Shown piece by piece: positions 44,907 to 46,840 of a stretch of 46,840 nt of DNA. The translations under genes were made by a program, and so were the position numbers. Source of the DNA: Burkholderiales bacterium PBB3 (lineage in GTDB: Bacteria; Pseudomonadota; Gammaproteobacteria; Burkholderiales; Burkholderiaceae_C); NCBI GenBank assembly GCA_002256115.1, contig NKIK01000036.1:1-46840 (forward strand), read 5' to 3'. A model generated the notes under the pieces. It made no database searches. It was given only the letters and a program-made list of their open reading frames with translations, and was not told the origin of the DNA. Each line of letters begins with the position of its first letter. The first letter of the stretch is position 1.

Positions 44907-45250
44907 GTGACCCCACTCATCACGATCCGCACCGCTATTGCCACCGAGCAGAAGGCACTCAAGGCGCTGCAGCGGCGGGCGTCGCTCAGCAATCCCGGCG
45001 ACCGGGAAGTTTTTTGGCCCATCCAGAGGTCATAGACCTTCCACTTCCGCACGTCGAGGCGGGCGGCGTGAAGTAGCGGGTGTTGTGAAAGGTTAAGCGG
45101 TAATTGGCCCGTGTGATGGCGGTGATGTGGAGCTGGACGCTCTTTTAAATGCGTTTTGGTGTTGGCTTGATGCTGCAGCGAGATCTGTGGTGAGCATCGG
45201 CAACCGCGCCTACGCCAAAGTGTCCTTTCCGATTCAGCGGTTGATTTTGC
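44907..45250 (+). pseudogene. decayed GNAT acetyltransferase gene
   Basis: From GTG 44907 the frame reads TIRTAIATEQKALKALQRRA and SLSNPGDRE, then must shift to continue as FLAHPEVIDLPLPHVEAGGV before a stop. This matches the N-terminus of a common GNAT group (ALQRRASL...GDR..LLAHPDAIELP..QI..G.V). Further on, GDVELDALF (about 45118-45145) matches the central strand and GNRAYAKVSF (about 45200-45230) resembles the acetyl-CoA end GNPHAxxFY, each in a different frame with material missing. Several frameshifts and deletions make it non-functional. Confidence 0.55.
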
Positions 45251-45267
45251 TTGAATATCTCAAATGA

Positions 45268-45281
45268 ATTGCAAACGCAAT
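45268..45281. promoter_or_regulatory. likely operator of the first toxin-antitoxin pair
   Basis: ATTGC-AAAC-GCAAT, a perfect 5-bp palindrome ending 11 bp before the antitoxin ATG. Type II antitoxins commonly bind such sites over their own promoter. Confidence 0.5.
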
Positions 45282-45292
45282 ACAATTTGCCT

Positions 45293-45571
45293 ATGAAAAC
45301 CGCAACCCTCCCCCCCATTCGCGTCGCACCTGAATTCAGGGTGGAAGTGGAGGCTGTGCTAGAGGATGGCGAGTCGCTGTCTGTTTTTGTAGAAAACGCG
45401 GTGCGCCAAACCGTTTTGAAGCGCAAGAATCAGGCGGAATTTCTTCGCCGGGGCATCGCTGCCATTGAGGAGACCAAGCGCACCGGGAATGGCATTGCAG
45501 CGGAAGATGTGCTTTCCCAGTTGGATGCCAAATTGGCGGCTGCGCGTCAACGGAAGTCCGCGCGCAACTGA
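45293..45571 (+). CDS. antitoxin of ParE-type pair (YlcI/YnfO-like)
   Basis: A 92-residue protein. The N-terminal TLPPIRVAPEFRVEVEAVL followed by EDGESLSVFVENAVRQTVLKR is a ribbon-helix-helix pattern (part shown), and the rest is helical (NQAEFLRRGIAAIEE, VLSQLDAKLAAAR). This suits a YlcI/YnfO-like antitoxin. ATG 45293 is preferred because the palindrome lies directly upstream; the longer frame from 45251 would include it. Its stop overlaps the toxin ATG by TGATG. Confidence 0.82.
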   Translation: MKTATLPPIRVAPEFRVEVEAVLEDGESLSVFVENAVRQTVLKRKNQAEFLRRGIAAIEETKRTGNGIAAEDVLSQLDAKLAAARQRKSARN

Positions 45572-45888
45572 TGGCGTACGACGTTCAATTCAGCGCTGCA
45601 GCCAAGGAAGACCTGGAGAGACTGTTTGATTTTGCTCTGCAGCGGGAACTGGATAGCGCAACCGGTGACCTTGATATTCCCGAGCGGGCACTGCAGGCGA
45701 TCAGAGATGGCATAGGTTTTTTGAAGTTGTCTCCTTTTGCCTGTCGAAAGCTTGGCGACAGCCCTTTTGTACGAGAGCTGGTGATTACGTTCGGAAGCTC
45801 AGGCTATGTGGCGCTGTTTGAAATCGTGAACAACAGCACCGTCATCATCGGTGCAGTGCGCCAACAGCGCGAGGATGATTACCACTGA
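45571..45888 (+). CDS. ParE/RelE-family toxin
   Basis: A 105-residue RelE/ParE-fold protein. VQFSAAAKEDLERLFDFAL at the start, KLGDSPFVRELVI and the C-terminal GYVALFEIVNNSTVIIGAVRQQREDDYH, seen in the landmarks YVALFEI and IIGAVRQQREDDY, are typical of ParE-type toxins, usually gyrase poisons. Coupled by TGATG to the antitoxin. The pair seems intact. Confidence 0.88.
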   Translation: MAYDVQFSAAAKEDLERLFDFALQRELDSATGDLDIPERALQAIRDGIGFLKLSPFACRKLGDSPFVRELVITFGSSGYVALFEIVNNSTVIIGAVRQQREDDYH

Positions 45889-45924
45889 AGGTGGTACGAC
45901 CCTACCCTTGGTTTTTGGTTGAGT

Positions 45925-45982
45925 TTGCTATCAAAAAAGAAGCTGCCCCTGCACTATCCACGGCCTCCAAGGTCGATTTGGA
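45925..45982 (+). repeat. interspersed repeat, copy 8
   Basis: TTGCTATCAAAAAAGAAGCT then GCCCCTGCACTATCCACGGCC, AAGGTCGATTTGGA. It lies between the two toxin-antitoxin pairs. Confidence 0.82.
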
Positions 45983-46050
45983 CCTTGACCGCAAGTGGTT
46001 AACCGCCGCTAACCGACCGCTGTCGCAACGGCAATTCAAATGTGCAAAAC

Positions 46051-46066
46051 GTACCAAGTTTGATAC
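46051..46066. promoter_or_regulatory. likely HigA operator
   Basis: GTACCAAGTTTGATAC is a near-palindrome (12 of 16 positions pair) 8 bp before the toxin ATG. This is the place and shape of a HigA-type autoregulatory site overlapping the promoter. Confidence 0.5.
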
Positions 46067-46074
46067 ACTAAGCT

Positions 46075-46431
46075 ATGGAGAGAAAAGCACCACCAACCTT
46101 AAGCGCACGTTTCTATAAGACGGATGCCGGTGGCGAGCCAGTTCGTGATTGGTTGAAAAGTCTGCCCGTTGCAGAGCGTAAGACCTTGGGCGAAGACATC
46201 AAGACTGTTCAGTTCGGGTGGCCCTTGGGCATGCCGTTGGTGGCGCATCTCGAAAGTGGCATCTGGGAAGTCCGTACGAGGTTAAGTACACGCATTGCCC
46301 GGATATTGTTTGTTCTTGATGGTGACGTGATGGTCTTGTTGCATGGTTTCATCAAGAAGGAGCAGAAAACTCCCAAACCGGAATTGGATTTGGCAAAAGA
46401 GCGGCTCAAACTGTTGAAGAGGCAAAAATGA
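46075..46431 (+). CDS. HigB/RelE-type toxin
   Basis: A 118-residue toxin: SARFYKTDAGGEPVRDWLKSL, MPLVAHLESGIWEVRTRLS, ARILFVLDGDVMVLLHGFIKKEQKTP, shown by the landmarks GIWEVR and LLHGFIKKEQKTP. This is the phage-type HigB pattern, a ribosome-dependent mRNA cleaver in studied members. Toxin-first order with the antitoxin overlapping by ATGA fits higBA. Confidence 0.9.
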   Translation: MERKAPPTLSARFYKTDAGGEPVRDWLKSLPVAERKTLGEDIKTVQFGWPLGMPLVAHLESGIWEVRTRLSTRIARILFVLDGDVMVLLHGFIKKEQKTPKPELDLAKERLKLLKRQK

Positions 46432-46715
46432 AAAATCAAAACATCGGTAGTGACTTCGATGACTTCCTTGCAGATGAGGGCATGCTTGAAGAGGTGACTG
46501 CCGTGGCCGTTAAGAGGGTGATTGCCTGGCAGATTGAGCAGGAGATGTCGGCTCAAAAGATCACCAAGACCGCGATGGCGAAGAAGATGCGGACCAGTCG
46601 CGCTTCACTCAACCGTTTATTGGACGAGAACGATACCAGCCTTACTTTGACGACCTTGGCGGCCGCGGCAGCGGCGCTGGGTCAGCGCATAAAACTGGAG
46701 TTAGCGCCAGTCTGA
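46428..46715 (+). CDS. HigA-type helix-turn-helix antitoxin
   Basis: A 95-residue XRE-type antitoxin: FDDFLADEGMLEEVTAVAVKR, IAWQIEQEMSAQKITKTAMAKK, MRTSRASLNRLLDENDTSLTLTTL (part shown as TKTAMAKKMRTSRASLNRLL split across the helix-turn-helix). It neutralises and represses the coupled toxin in this family. The pair looks complete. Confidence 0.9.
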   Translation: MKNQNIGSDFDDFLADEGMLEEVTAVAVKRVIAWQIEQEMSAQKITKTAMAKKMRTSRASLNRLLDENDTSLTLTTLAAAAAALGQRIKLELAPV

Positions 46716-46758
46716 CAATTGCCCTCAAGCTGTCTTATTGCTCCGGCCCTGAGAAGTC

Positions 46759-46840
46759 TCAAGCCGCATAGCGAACCCGGCGATCCTGGAAGTAGCCCAT
46801 AACGCGCTCAGGATTTTGCTCCAGCATCGCCATATGCTCG
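46759..46840 (-). CDS. C-terminus of an unidentified gene (cut by window edge)
   Basis: The minus-strand frame entering from the right edge reads EHMAMLEQNPERVMGYFQDR, then RVRYAA and a stop at 46759. It looks coding but 26 residues are too few to name a family. Its place next to a toxin-antitoxin pair would fit a mobile-element gene, which is a guess. Confidence 0.4.
   Translation of the reverse strand, partial: EHMAMLEQNPERVMGYFQDRRVRYAA

Noticed and set aside
1..46840. CRISPR array, tRNA or rRNA genes
   Set aside because: No regularly spaced repeats with unique spacers, no cloverleaf with CCA end and no rRNA-like stretch were seen; the eight repeats are far apart and irregular.

Overview
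The window looks like chromosome from a betaproteobacterium of the order Burkholderiales, most likely Comamonadaceae and Rhodoferax-like. The basis is high-GC coding sequence, a DUF3579 gene beside argD, the gene run purM / AI-2E permease / hda / HAD phosphatase / pcnB / folK, and a short interspersed repeat with the core AGCTGCTCCCGCAC. That repeat resembles intergenic repeats I know from Comamonadaceae. The species is inference; no rRNA or tRNA gene is present.

Layout. 1-3.5 kb: alpha/beta hydrolase, cyclic-nucleotide-binding protein, DHA2-type MFS pump and a small hypothetical. 3.5-8.9 kb: a nitrite/NO module, nnrS <- | nsrR -> nirK-nirV-SCO-HiPIP, with two NsrR-like boxes (4778-4800 and 5459-5481). 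NirK is fused to cytochrome c. 8.9-10 kb: a ParD-like antitoxin gene overlapping a methionine aminopeptidase gene. 10-12.7 kb: a DUF6155-like gene, gene debris, and an AraC regulator divergent from a SnoaL-like gene, bracketed by ~130-bp direct repeats. 12.8-14 kb: metallo-beta-lactamase-fold lipoprotein. 14.1-17.4 kb: a more A/T-rich two-gene operon of an OLD-family ATPase/TOPRIM nuclease and a DUF2130 coiled-coil nuclease, a defence candidate. 17.6-19.5 kb: a WYL-like small protein, then an Rrf2 regulator with a thioredoxin-reductase-like flavoprotein. 19.5-22.9 kb: a second ParD-like gene with a broken map copy, an RRM-protein remnant and a frameshifted prolyl oligopeptidase.

23-32 kb: GNAT, the tryptophan-to-anthranilate genes kynU and kynA (separated by a long perfect hairpin), argD-argF-ykgJ, DUF3579, a two-component system and a secreted intradiol-dioxygenase-like protein. 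32.5-42.4 kb: housekeeping (rpsT, murJ, SirB1-like, orphan ParA, purM, AI-2E permease, hda, HAD, pcnB, folK). 42.6-46.8 kb: an accessory end with two nuclease-like genes, an acidic small protein, a decayed GNAT gene and two toxin-antitoxin pairs.

The best candidates for undescribed biology are the OLD + DUF2130 operon, the twice-occurring ParD-like/MetAP module with a conserved palindrome upstream, and the interspersed repeat. All eight clear repeat copies face the same way, and one lies in frame inside argF. Positions and motifs were read by eye; no database or folding program was used.
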